Assembly: GCA_020444515.1 (NCBI GenBank)
Contig: JAHLKX010000003.1
Location: forward strand, 310,001-374,000
Reading direction: 5' to 3'
DNA: 64,000 nucleotides
From: Bacteroidota bacterium
GTDB lineage: Bacteria > Bacteroidota > Bacteroidia > Bacteroidales > JAADJA01
Shown: one piece after another, positions 25,901 through 33,311 of the stretch
Layout: every line of letters begins with the position of its first letter
Position numbering within the stretch: position 1 is the first letter of the stretch
Made by a program: the position numbers and the translations under genes
The notes under the pieces: generated by a model
Database searches by the model: none
Told to the model about the DNA's origin: nothing
Seen by the model: the letters and a program-made list of their open reading frames with translations, nothing else

Positions 25901-28111
25901 CACATTGAGCAACTCGAAAACTTAACGGACAACATCGAAAAAGAGCTCAACCAAACATTTCAATCCACCCTGATCCAGTCTGTGGAATCACTTGGAAACA
26001 GCCTTCAAAAAATCCCTGCAAACCATTATTTGCATGCTCCGGATAGCAAAACAGAAAAAGAAAATAAAAACCAGCTTCTTTCAATGCCCCAGGAATGGGC
26101 CAAACAACAGGAAATTCTGCTCAACACATTGTGGCTTGAGCTTAAAATCCTGCAAGTAGAATTTCGCTTGTCAAGGATGATGGAGGAAAGTTTTATAGAG
26201 ATCGGGAAGGAGGTCCATGCGGATGTGCTCAAACAGGTAGGAGCGCTGGATCAAACATTACTGGAATTGTCCAAAGCCAGGGAAACTGTCATAAAGGGAA
26301 AAGCCGGGCAGGTATTGGATCAGTTTAACTATGATGAGCAGGCCATGCGGCACAAGATCAACCGGATCATTGAAAAGATTTACAGAAATACGCGCACCAT
26401 TCAGCGAATCATACCGGAAAGTGTCACACTTTTCACCGAAGAAACCGTCAATGAGCTTACGCAAAGCAATCAATCAGATCAGGAAACAATAGATTTACCC
26501 GTATCAAGGATCATTGATTATCACATTCAGAACTTATTGATGGAACCTTTGCACAACAATACTGCTGAACTGATACAATCGTTGCATGAATCGGTAACCC
26601 GGGTTGAAGATTCAGTCCGGTTAATTTCCCTGAGTGCGCATGAAACACAGACGGACATTCCGGGAGAAGATTATGAATTCGTGGATGATATGCAGAGCTT
26701 TATCCACGAACAGCAATCAAAGATCAGGGAGCAACATGAACACATTGAAAAAACCATGGAGGATTACTTCAGGACCATCCACAATCACCTGAAAGAAACA
26801 CTGGATGAGTTCCCTGTTTACAGACTGATCCGATCCATTGAAACCATCACCCAGTTTCGCCCACAGAAAAAGGCCGCTGTTAGAATGCAGAAATTGAAAG
26901 GTAGATGGAATAAGGCCAAAGATTATTTACAGGAACAAAGGGCTAATCTTTGGCATTCACAAAGTGAAGCCAGGCTGTTGGCCATGCAATTCTCCAATGG
27001 AACGGAAGGTTCCGGAAACACCGTCACCCAATCGTTGCTATTAAAAGAAAGGTTATCACCTACTGACCGGGTCAGAAACAAACTACCCTTTTATTATCAG
27101 CAACTGTTTACCGGAAAATTCAATTTCCAACCGGAACTTTGGATCGGACGGAAAGAGATACTGGATCAGGCAAGACGAGGGTTACAGCGATTCAAAGCCG
27201 GGCAGAAAGGCATCATATCCATCACAGGTCGAAGAAGATCAGGGAAGTCCTTCTGCGTAGCATACCTGGCAGGTCATGCACTGCTCAACCGAAAGGTTTA
27301 TACCATCCGTCCACCTGCCGGCGGCACAACCGATCCGGAGCAAATTGTGGGAGTTATCCGGGAAGCCACCGGATACACGGGCAATATCCATGAGATCATG
27401 CATGCTCTGCCTGAAAACTCAACCCTCATCTTTGACGATCTTGAATTGTATTGGGAAAAATCACCGGGAGGAACCGCCGGGCTGGAATTCCTTATAGATA
27501 TCATGAAGCAATACTGCCAGCGGGTGCTGTTTATCATTACCTGCGACCGAAAAGCTTATTCTGTGATATCGAGACAGGTTTCCCTGCAAGCACTTTCCAT
27601 TCAACACATCGAATTAAAACCATTTAATTCCAAAGAATTGCAGGATATCATCTTGTTGCGTCATCGGACCAGCGGTTTTGCTTTGCAGGTTGATACTGCT
27701 ATCCCGGCAACCCTTACTTTAACCCGTCAGGCCCGTTTGTTCTCAAGGATCTTCAGATTTTCTGCTGGAAATGTGGGGAGTGCCCTTCTGCTATGGATAT
27801 CATCCATCCATGACTTTAAAAACAACACCATTTTTATACACACACCCGTTGGGGTTGATGCGCGTCCCCTTGATGCCCTTGACAACAAGTTGAAACTTTA
27901 CCTCATGCAATTTGCTTTGCACAAGCGAATGGACCTGGGTAAAATAGAACGGGTAACACAAGACGACCGGGTCACCGTGATCAATCATATACAGGTTCTG
28001 CAGCGATCAGGTTTGATCATAGAACAGGCAGGCCCTATTTATGAAATTACACCTTTTGTGTATGATCAGGTGCGGAAAATGCTGGAAGAAGATATATTGA
28101 ATGAAGTTTAA
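22919..28111 (+). CDS. SLC12-type cation-chloride cotransporter fused to helical region and P-loop NTPase
   Basis: A single 1730-residue frame. Residues 1-420 are a 12-helix APC-fold transporter of the cation-chloride cotransporter family: ILGVIMYMRLGWVVGNAG (TM1), GGIYYVLSRSLG with Y76/Y77 (TM3), FFPAVTGFTAGIAMSGDLKD (TM6), then NNEPRNALIFIFLIAEAG. Residues about 420-740 match the soluble C-terminal domain of eukaryotic NKCC/KCC proteins (ERNWQPNIMLFSGG, RPHLLELGKSFV). Residues about 740-1400 are almost wholly helical and coiled-coil-like, with no membrane segment. Residues about 1405-1640 are an AAA/STAND-like NTPase: Walker A GRRRSGKS at 1437-1444, Walker B LIFDDLE with D1506/D1507, sensor-like LFIITCD, then GNVGSALLLW. 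A winged-helix-like end follows. Substrate ions and nucleotide role are unknown. Confidence 0.88.
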   Translation: MAVKAKKFGAFAGVFTPSILTILGVIMYMRLGWVVGNAGLINTIIIIFLAHVISLSTGLSVSSIATDKKIKAGGIYYVLSRSLGLPMGGAIGITLFVGTALSISLYLVGFAESFLSIEPIREFLGLQQDVNGFRIIGTGAILVLVIIAFISTSLAIKTQFYILGAIVLSLVSIGVGLFTNTDFHPETMLSKPATGGISMPLLFAVFFPAVTGFTAGIAMSGDLKDPKKDIPFGTMAAIIVGFIVYAGLAIAFAIFVNRNLLINDTNFLLQVAWIAPLVIAGIWGATLSSALGGILGGPRILQAIASDRIGPGIFAKGFGINNEPRNALIFIFLIAEAGILIGELNIIAGIVSMFYLTSYGFINLAFYLESWASTDFRPSFRVNKYTGLIGFIAAFGVMFQLDFLAMIAALVIVGGIYFYLKRRQLKLEYGDVWQSVWTTFMRTALQKMDNTETHERNWQPNIMLFSGGTKKRPHLLELGKSFVGTHGVLSNFDLIEQKDAKVLFPKNQQSLPGKQSEKGVFTRQQAVRDIYAGIDMIARTYGFSGLEPNTVMLGWARQTRNPEQFANLLNTFYDLDLNVILLGYDKRYGYGKYKTIDIWFKDRSNNGNLALTLTKLLLISENWQNAKARVLIVNHRNEKSEIVARKAEAILDQMRVNGRVKVINNQVEQKPFYTIVEEESKTTDLVFFEIPDFKEGNAAEFIEKTNLLLERIGTVVMISGSSSFKKLRFGLENEDIKYPEKVIAPTREAVQQKVHYPGNLILADALKKLWSDLQEHLKTQMENTFLPLLQYRSDKVRATRQIVSKSLHTIDERLPGIKSDQQKQFLVQLKTSLITRLSNIIAEQIKLIRKEQEEFLETGMPKMIQQVQKMIDELPEKLTFQLNQENLAKQPTDTFNTRFFKWRKRLVAGQKLKDNGIPYTVRYQKASRSFLSIASIHALQNGMKKFDQFQVKLVFEYRKLSYAILDTFAFLETNTQNEMDVANQIQQAKQTIEDHIEQLENLTDNIEKELNQTFQSTLIQSVESLGNSLQKIPANHYLHAPDSKTEKENKNQLLSMPQEWAKQQEILLNTLWLELKILQVEFRLSRMMEESFIEIGKEVHADVLKQVGALDQTLLELSKARETVIKGKAGQVLDQFNYDEQAMRHKINRIIEKIYRNTRTIQRIIPESVTLFTEETVNELTQSNQSDQETIDLPVSRIIDYHIQNLLMEPLHNNTAELIQSLHESVTRVEDSVRLISLSAHETQTDIPGEDYEFVDDMQSFIHEQQSKIREQHEHIEKTMEDYFRTIHNHLKETLDEFPVYRLIRSIETITQFRPQKKAAVRMQKLKGRWNKAKDYLQEQRANLWHSQSEARLLAMQFSNGTEGSGNTVTQSLLLKERLSPTDRVRNKLPFYYQQLFTGKFNFQPELWIGRKEILDQARRGLQRFKAGQKGIISITGRRRSGKSFCVAYLAGHALLNRKVYTIRPPAGGTTDPEQIVGVIREATGYTGNIHEIMHALPENSTLIFDDLELYWEKSPGGTAGLEFLIDIMKQYCQRVLFIITCDRKAYSVISRQVSLQALSIQHIELKPFNSKELQDIILLRHRTSGFALQVDTAIPATLTLTRQARLFSRIFRFSAGNVGSALLLWISSIHDFKNNTIFIHTPVGVDARPLDALDNKLKLYLMQFALHKRMDLGKIERVTQDDRVTVINHIQVLQRSGLIIEQAGPIYEITPFVYDQVRKMLEEDILNEV

Positions 28112-28114
28112 AAC

Positions 28115-28119
28115 AGGAG
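28115..28119 (+). promoter_or_regulatory. Ribosome-binding site of the MscS-like gene
   Basis: AGGAG six bases before the ATG at 28126, immediately after the stop of the giant transporter gene. A strong Shine-Dalgarno is uncommon in this genome and supports re-initiation on a shared transcript. Confidence 0.5.
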
Positions 28120-28125
28120 TTAACC

Positions 28126-28875
28126 ATGAACATAACTGAGAATAACTGGCAAATGATCTTTATCAACTTCGTGTTGATTGGGATCATTCTGCTGATGTTA
28201 TTCAGGGTACTGCGTTTCAGTTTACCCTGGCTTCTGCGGAATCCAAAAAAACTTGGATTCCTGAAACGACAATTGCCGGTCATTGAAATTGTCTTTTGGT
28301 TTCTCTATCTTTCATGGTTCGTTTTCAGGTTTGCCCAAAAACTGGAGGTATATGCCCTGGTGGTAGCAGCGATCCTGTTTATTTTGTTGTTCTGGTTTTC
28401 AAAATTTTATTTACGAGAGATCATAGCCGGGATCATCTTCAAGACGACGGGCCGATACAAAAAGGGAGACACTCTGCAGACCGGTGATTATTCGGGCAAA
28501 ATACTGCGATTCAGATCTGATGTCGTGGAGCTGGAATCCTCCGATGGACGGCTGATATTTCTCCCGTATAGCCAACTGACTGGGGGTGCCGTTAACATCA
28601 AGTCGGAAGGCGCTGAAAAAGCTTCCGGGTATAGTTTCGAGATGATAACAGACCCGGACATGGATCCAGCTGCTTTTGAACAGGCTTTGCAATCCCATGC
28701 CCTCTCACTCCCGTGGATCAGCATCAGTAAGCCCATCCAGGTCTCCCTCCAAAAGACAGGAGCTGAAGGAATGGCCTACAAAGTTACTGTTTACTTGCTC
28801 GACCGAACCTTTTCAACCCGCGCAGAAAAGGCAATTCGAGAGCAATTTGAAATTTCCGGGACCAAGAATAATTGA
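28126..28875 (+). CDS. Divergent MscS-like membrane protein
   Basis: A 249-residue protein with three hydrophobic segments (about 11-31, 50-70, 76-96) and a soluble beta domain recognisable as MscS-like: REIIAGIIFKTTGRYKKGDT, YSGKILRFRSDVVELESSDG and IFLPYSQLTGGAVNI. The pore helix differs from the canonical channel upstream: in place of a Gly/Ala-rich TM3 it has FILLFWFSKFYLREIIAG. The C-terminal domain is short (QVSLQKTGAEGMAYKVTVYL). It starts 14 bases after the transporter-NTPase stop with a clear Shine-Dalgarno. It may be a channel with altered gating or a non-conducting regulatory subunit; the sequence does not decide. Confidence 0.82.
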   Translation: MNITENNWQMIFINFVLIGIILLMLFRVLRFSLPWLLRNPKKLGFLKRQLPVIEIVFWFLYLSWFVFRFAQKLEVYALVVAAILFILLFWFSKFYLREIIAGIIFKTTGRYKKGDTLQTGDYSGKILRFRSDVVELESSDGRLIFLPYSQLTGGAVNIKSEGAEKASGYSFEMITDPDMDPAAFEQALQSHALSLPWISISKPIQVSLQKTGAEGMAYKVTVYLLDRTFSTRAEKAIREQFEISGTKNN

Positions 28876-28954
28876 ACAGCAATAGCCTGGTATAATCACT
28901 TTCACTATGAAAAACCATGATTCGGTAAAAAAAAGTCATTAATTAGAAATAGTG

Positions 28955-28962
28955 TATTTTTG
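28955..28962 (+). promoter_or_regulatory. -7 box for the DhaL-DegV gene
   Basis: TATTTTTG matches TAnnTTTG, 30 bases before the ATG at 28993, indicating separate transcription from the upstream cassette. Confidence 0.5.
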
Positions 28963-28992
28963 CAGTTACAATTGTTATATTAAGTAAAGCAT

Positions 28993-30807
28993 ATGGGGGA
29001 AGCAGCTATAACAACACGAGAACTGGACGGGAAAAGGTTTTACTATAGTTTCCTTGCCGGCGCTCAGAAAATTTTTGAGCATTATCAGGGTATTAACAAG
29101 ATCAATGTTTTTCCGGTAGCCGACGGAGATACCGGAACCAATCTTGCATCAACCATGCGATCTATCATTGATACGGCCATTCCTACCGATAATATCAAAG
29201 TAACAGCCGTAGCCCTCGCCGATGCTGCGCTTGTTGGTGCCCGTGGTAACTCAGGCATCATTTTCGCCCAGTTCCTTTATGGATTCAGCAATGAGATCCC
29301 CAACAATAACAACCTTTCCATCGCCGATTTTGCTGAGATCATCAAAAAAGCTGTCAGATATGCCTATGAAGCCATTGCTAACCCGGTGGAAGGAACGATG
29401 ATATCCGTCATGCGTGAATGGGCTGAATATGTTTACCTCATCAAGGATAAATTCCAGGATTTTAATACCCTCATTGCTGATTCCTATACCAAGGCCAAAG
29501 AATCTCTGGCAGATACCCCTAAAAAACTGGAGATCCTTGCCAAAGCCCATGTAGTGGATGCCGGTGCCAAAGGATTTGTTTTATTCCTGGAAGGGATGAT
29601 TGACTTTTTTAAACATGGTCAGCTCAAGCAAATTGCTCAAACCCGTAACGTAAGCAAGATCAAAGAATTTGAAGAAATCTTTCATGATGAATCCACCATC
29701 ACATACCGTTATTGTACCGAAGCATTGATATCCTTCGATAATGAGAACCCGGATAATAAACATATCCTGAAGAAGGCCATTGAAGAATTTGGTGATTCGC
29801 TGGTAGTAGCAGGCTCTCCCAAAAAGCTCAGGTTACATATTCATACCGACGAACCTGCTGCCATGTTTTCAGCCATTAAAGATATTGGCAATATCTCCTT
29901 TAAAAAAGTCGATGATATGGTGATGCAAAACGACATTGTCCACCATCGCAAATGGAATATCGCTCTTTTAACCGATTCCACATGCGATTTACCACAGGAG
30001 GTCATCGAGAAATACCAGATCCAGGTGGTGCCCCTGACTGTTCACTTTAAAAGTGATTTTTACCTCGACTCGCTAACCATCACCTCCGATGAGTTTTATA
30101 AATTGATGGAAGAGGCTGATTATAATCCTACAACAGCACAGCCTACTTATAAAGACTTTACCAACCGTTATAATTATCTCTCGAGTCACTATGACAAGAT
30201 CATAGGTTTGCACCTGAGTGAAAAGATGAGTGGTACTTTTTCCAACAGTAAAAAAGCTGCACATGCCGTGCAGGAAAGGCAACAATCCGAAATTACTGTC
30301 CATAGCTCAAACAAGCTCACAGCAGCGCTTGGATTGATGGTTTTACGCGCCGCAGAGGCCATTGAAAATGGGATGGGTTATGAGGATCTCAACAGGGAAA
30401 TTTCAAACTGGGTTCCCAAAGCCCATATGATGGTAAATGCACCAACACTTAAATACATGATCCGTGGAGGAAGGGTAAGTGCCGTTAAAGGATTCGTCGG
30501 AAAACTTCTGAAAATTCAACCCCTCGTCAAGGTCAACCCGGAAGGTAAAACGGAAGTATTTGGGAAACCCCGGTCTACAAAACAGGCGATGAAGATGGTG
30601 ATAGATGAAGCCATCAGAGCGATGGAAGGCAATAAATTATGGGGATATGCCATTGCCCACGCCAATAACATAAAAGGTGCGGAATGGTATGCCACAGAGA
30701 TGGAATCCATTACCGGACAAAAACCCAAATTCATCAATGCGGCCTCACCGGTATTGGGTGCCCATGTGGGACCAGGTGTTGTGGGACTGGCTCTGTTGCT
30801 AGAATAA
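28993..30807 (+). CDS. DhaL (DAK2)-DegV fusion, FakA/FakB-like fatty acid kinase
   Basis: A 604-residue cytoplasmic protein. Residues 1-205 form a DhaL kinase domain with the Mg-nucleotide motif INVFPVADGDTGTNLAST, ARGNSGIIFAQFLYGF and VDAGAKGFVLFLEGM. Residues about 220-305 match the FakA middle region (TYRYCTEALI). Residues about 312-604 form a DegV/FakB fatty-acid-binding domain: IALLTDSTCDLPQEVIEKY, TTAQPTYKDF, HLSEKMSGTFSNS and YMIRGGRVSAVKGFVGKLLK. In Firmicutes, FakA phosphorylates fatty acids presented by separate FakB proteins; here kinase and carrier are one chain. Acyl-phosphate production for phospholipid synthesis is the expected role, inferred from the parts. Confidence 0.88.
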   Translation: MGEAAITTRELDGKRFYYSFLAGAQKIFEHYQGINKINVFPVADGDTGTNLASTMRSIIDTAIPTDNIKVTAVALADAALVGARGNSGIIFAQFLYGFSNEIPNNNNLSIADFAEIIKKAVRYAYEAIANPVEGTMISVMREWAEYVYLIKDKFQDFNTLIADSYTKAKESLADTPKKLEILAKAHVVDAGAKGFVLFLEGMIDFFKHGQLKQIAQTRNVSKIKEFEEIFHDESTITYRYCTEALISFDNENPDNKHILKKAIEEFGDSLVVAGSPKKLRLHIHTDEPAAMFSAIKDIGNISFKKVDDMVMQNDIVHHRKWNIALLTDSTCDLPQEVIEKYQIQVVPLTVHFKSDFYLDSLTITSDEFYKLMEEADYNPTTAQPTYKDFTNRYNYLSSHYDKIIGLHLSEKMSGTFSNSKKAAHAVQERQQSEITVHSSNKLTAALGLMVLRAAEAIENGMGYEDLNREISNWVPKAHMMVNAPTLKYMIRGGRVSAVKGFVGKLLKIQPLVKVNPEGKTEVFGKPRSTKQAMKMVIDEAIRAMEGNKLWGYAIAHANNIKGAEWYATEMESITGQKPKFINAASPVLGAHVGPGVVGLALLLE

Positions 30808-31032
30808 TTTTTATATTCTTTTCTTCAAGGAAATCTTTCAAATTCACCTCAATGGTTCATTTGCCAATTTTTACATTCTCTTTATCTTTTTATTAAAATA
30901 CAAGAGTAATTTAAAGACCTAAAACAGGGAGAGGGCTATCCGGGTTCATCAATATTCACTTTCATTGCCATTCGCATGACAAATATCATTTAATTATTTG
31001 CTATTCAAATAGGTTATGCATTTTTTATTGTG

Positions 31033-31040
31033 TATATTTG
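31033..31040 (+). promoter_or_regulatory. -7 box for the S74 surface protein gene
   Basis: TATATTTG matches TAnnTTTG, 57 bases before the ATG at 31097. The rest of the 289-base gap (30808-31096) shows no gene and no clear hairpin. Confidence 0.5.
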
Positions 31041-31096
31041 ATACCATAAACTAAACCGCAATTACCTTTCTTCTGATCAAATTAAAATTATTAGTC

Positions 31097-33091
31097 ATGA
31101 AAAAAATGAGCTTAATTTTTGGTTTCGTCCTGGTAGTCATCATGTTTTCATTTTCCCAGTCACCACAAGCCTTTAAATACCAGGCAGTCGCCAGAAACAA
31201 CACTGGCGATCTGATCATCAATCAATTGATTTCGGTCAGAATTTCAATCCTTCAAGGTACTCCGGGAGGGTCCCTGGTCTATCGTGAAGTTCACAATGTT
31301 GCCACCAATGAGTTTGGGCTTTTTTCTCTGGAGATTGGAAATCCATCGGCAATCATAACAGGGATTTTTGAAAATATCGAATGGGGTATAGATGCCTATT
31401 TTCTTCAAATTGAAATTGACCCGAATGGTGGTTCAACCTATATTGATATGGGGACATCACAAATGGTATCGGTTCCCTATGCTCTTTTTTCACAAAATTC
31501 CGGCAATTCCTATTGGGGTAAAGAATTCAACAATGTATTTTACGATGAAGGGGCGGTAGGAATTGGGACCCCGTTTATTGCTCCACATGCCCTTTTACAC
31601 ATGGTCCTGCCTGGCTCAGGAGATTTTGATCGTTTTCAAATTGAATCGCCATCAGATAATGTTGGCTTTGGGATACTTTTTGCACAACCCTCCATGGAAT
31701 GGTATGTAGGTCAAAATATTGGCAACTGGGATGATGGGCGCTTTCAAATTGTGCCAGGTGTGTCTGATAAATGGATGACACTACTTTCAAATGGGAATCT
31801 TGGTTTGACAAAAGCAGGATTTACTACACCTTTAGCTCGCTTCCAGGTACCACAAAACGGCAACATGAGTGCAGGAAGCAGTCTTGATGTAACTCAGGCT
31901 GCTATTTATATTGGTGAAAATATGACTACTGGAATGGCTTTCGATAGAGACCAAATTGAAAGCGTGAACAATGATCTTAAGATTAATTTTCAGACCTCCA
32001 CCAACATATCACTTGCGAATGGTGGAGGACAGGTTGGGATTGGGGTTGAAATACCAAAAGCCCCTTTTCATGTTGGAGAAGGAAATACCGTACTATTTGG
32101 TGCTGACACTTTAGGGAAAACAAATTTTTATCCAGATCCAAAATTGATGTTTTTACCCGCAAAAGGTGGAGCTTTTCGCGTTGGACAGCTCAATGCGGAT
32201 GGATCCCTGACCACTGGAACCGGCTATAATTTTTGGGATCCATCAAATGTTGGCTGGGCATCCATTGCAATCGGGAATAATACAAGGGCGTCAGGAGCCG
32301 GATCGGTTGCTCTTGGCATACGGGCTAATGCAATAAATTTCGGATCGGTCGCATTGGGGCATTTATCACGAACCAAAGGAAATTCGGCTGTTTCAGCAGG
32401 ATACTATACCCGTGCCGATGCTTTTGTTTCAATGGCTGTAGGCGCTGGCAATGTCGGTGGAGGCAGCTCAGACTCCTGGATAAATACTGATCCCATATTT
32501 GAAGTCGGAAACAGCATTGATACAAATAATCGCTCCAATGCCTTTACGGTAATGAAAAATGGAAGAGTTGGCATAAATCACAGCAATCCACAATCGATGT
32601 TGGATATCGAACAACCAAATTCAGGAGTTGGAAATGGTGTCTTATTAAATCTGCAGGGTTATGGTCATTGGGAGACAGGGGTCGACTATGCGAGCGACTA
32701 CAATCTTTATTATAATAACGTACTCAAGGCGTATATTTTAGATACTGATGGTAGTTATATAAATACCTCTGACGGGAATTTAAAGCAAAACATTCAACGA
32801 ATTGGACCCGTTTTAGCCAATGTGCTTCAATTAAAACCATCAACCTATCAATTTGTAAATAATCCTCCCGGTTCATCTCTTTCAACAGGTTTCATTGCTC
32901 AGGAAGTAGAAAACCTTTTCCCAGAGCAAGTTGTTGAAAAGGATGGTATCAAAGGCATTAAATATTCTGAATTTAGCATCATTGCAATAAAGGCAATCCA
33001 GGAGCAACAGGAAATCATCGATTCACAGCAAAAACAAATAGATGATCTGGAAGAGCGTATAGCAAAACTTGAAAAGGATTTCAATAGGTAA
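31097..33091 (+). CDS. Secreted surface protein with YadA-like head repeats and S74 chaperone domain
   Basis: A 664-residue exported protein. A signal peptide (cleaved near SFSQ) is followed by a Bacteroidota N-terminal beta domain (SPQAFKYQAVARNNTGDLII). At about 390-460 there are trimeric-adhesin head repeats: SIAIGNNTRASGAGSVALGI, GSVALGHLSRTKGNSAVSAG and SMAVGAGN. The C-terminus is a peptidase S74 intramolecular chaperone: S558 and K563 in TSDGNLKQNIQ, FIAQEVENLFPEQV and KYSEFSIIAIKAIQEQ, ending in a short coiled coil. In phage tail spikes and MyrF-type proteins the Ser-Lys dyad releases the chaperone after trimerisation. No barrel or type A sorting domain is seen, so the means of anchoring is unclear. 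Confidence 0.87.
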   Translation: MKKMSLIFGFVLVVIMFSFSQSPQAFKYQAVARNNTGDLIINQLISVRISILQGTPGGSLVYREVHNVATNEFGLFSLEIGNPSAIITGIFENIEWGIDAYFLQIEIDPNGGSTYIDMGTSQMVSVPYALFSQNSGNSYWGKEFNNVFYDEGAVGIGTPFIAPHALLHMVLPGSGDFDRFQIESPSDNVGFGILFAQPSMEWYVGQNIGNWDDGRFQIVPGVSDKWMTLLSNGNLGLTKAGFTTPLARFQVPQNGNMSAGSSLDVTQAAIYIGENMTTGMAFDRDQIESVNNDLKINFQTSTNISLANGGGQVGIGVEIPKAPFHVGEGNTVLFGADTLGKTNFYPDPKLMFLPAKGGAFRVGQLNADGSLTTGTGYNFWDPSNVGWASIAIGNNTRASGAGSVALGIRANAINFGSVALGHLSRTKGNSAVSAGYYTRADAFVSMAVGAGNVGGGSSDSWINTDPIFEVGNSIDTNNRSNAFTVMKNGRVGINHSNPQSMLDIEQPNSGVGNGVLLNLQGYGHWETGVDYASDYNLYYNNVLKAYILDTDGSYINTSDGNLKQNIQRIGPVLANVLQLKPSTYQFVNNPPGSSLSTGFIAQEVENLFPEQVVEKDGIKGIKYSEFSIIAIKAIQEQQEIIDSQQKQIDDLEERIAKLEKDFNR

Positions 33092-33135
33092 ATATCGAGG
33101 TATCGCTAAAATGATCGGTCTTAAGATCTTTGGAT

Positions 33136-33167
33136 GGAAAATTTGAATCATAAAATTTCCTTTTTTT
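33136..33167 (+). terminator. Putative terminator after the S74 surface protein
   Basis: An imperfect stem, GGAAAATTT against AAATTTCC, is followed by seven T. The rest of the 220-base gap to 33312 shows nothing beyond a possible -7-like TACTTTAG near the next gene. Confidence 0.4.
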
Positions 33168-33311
33168 CAAAGTGATAATAACATTAGTTGCAGTGTTACC
33201 CCTTCTGGCTGTTAATTAATTCACAAAAAAGAATTGCTGATCTTTTCCATATTGTTTGGTTTTTATACTTTAGCTCCGGCAAACGATTGAAGCCAATAAA
33301 GATTCAGCACT

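Noticed and set aside
22919-28111. Frameshift or chimeric joining behind the 1730-residue protein
   Set aside because: The frame is continuous with even codon use across all junctions, and the next gene is spaced normally; only read-level data could still show an error.
31097-33091. Trimeric autotransporter (type V) or prophage tail fibre
   Set aside because: Head repeats and an S74 domain are present, but there is a Sec signal peptide, no YadA anchor barrel and no phage gene nearby.
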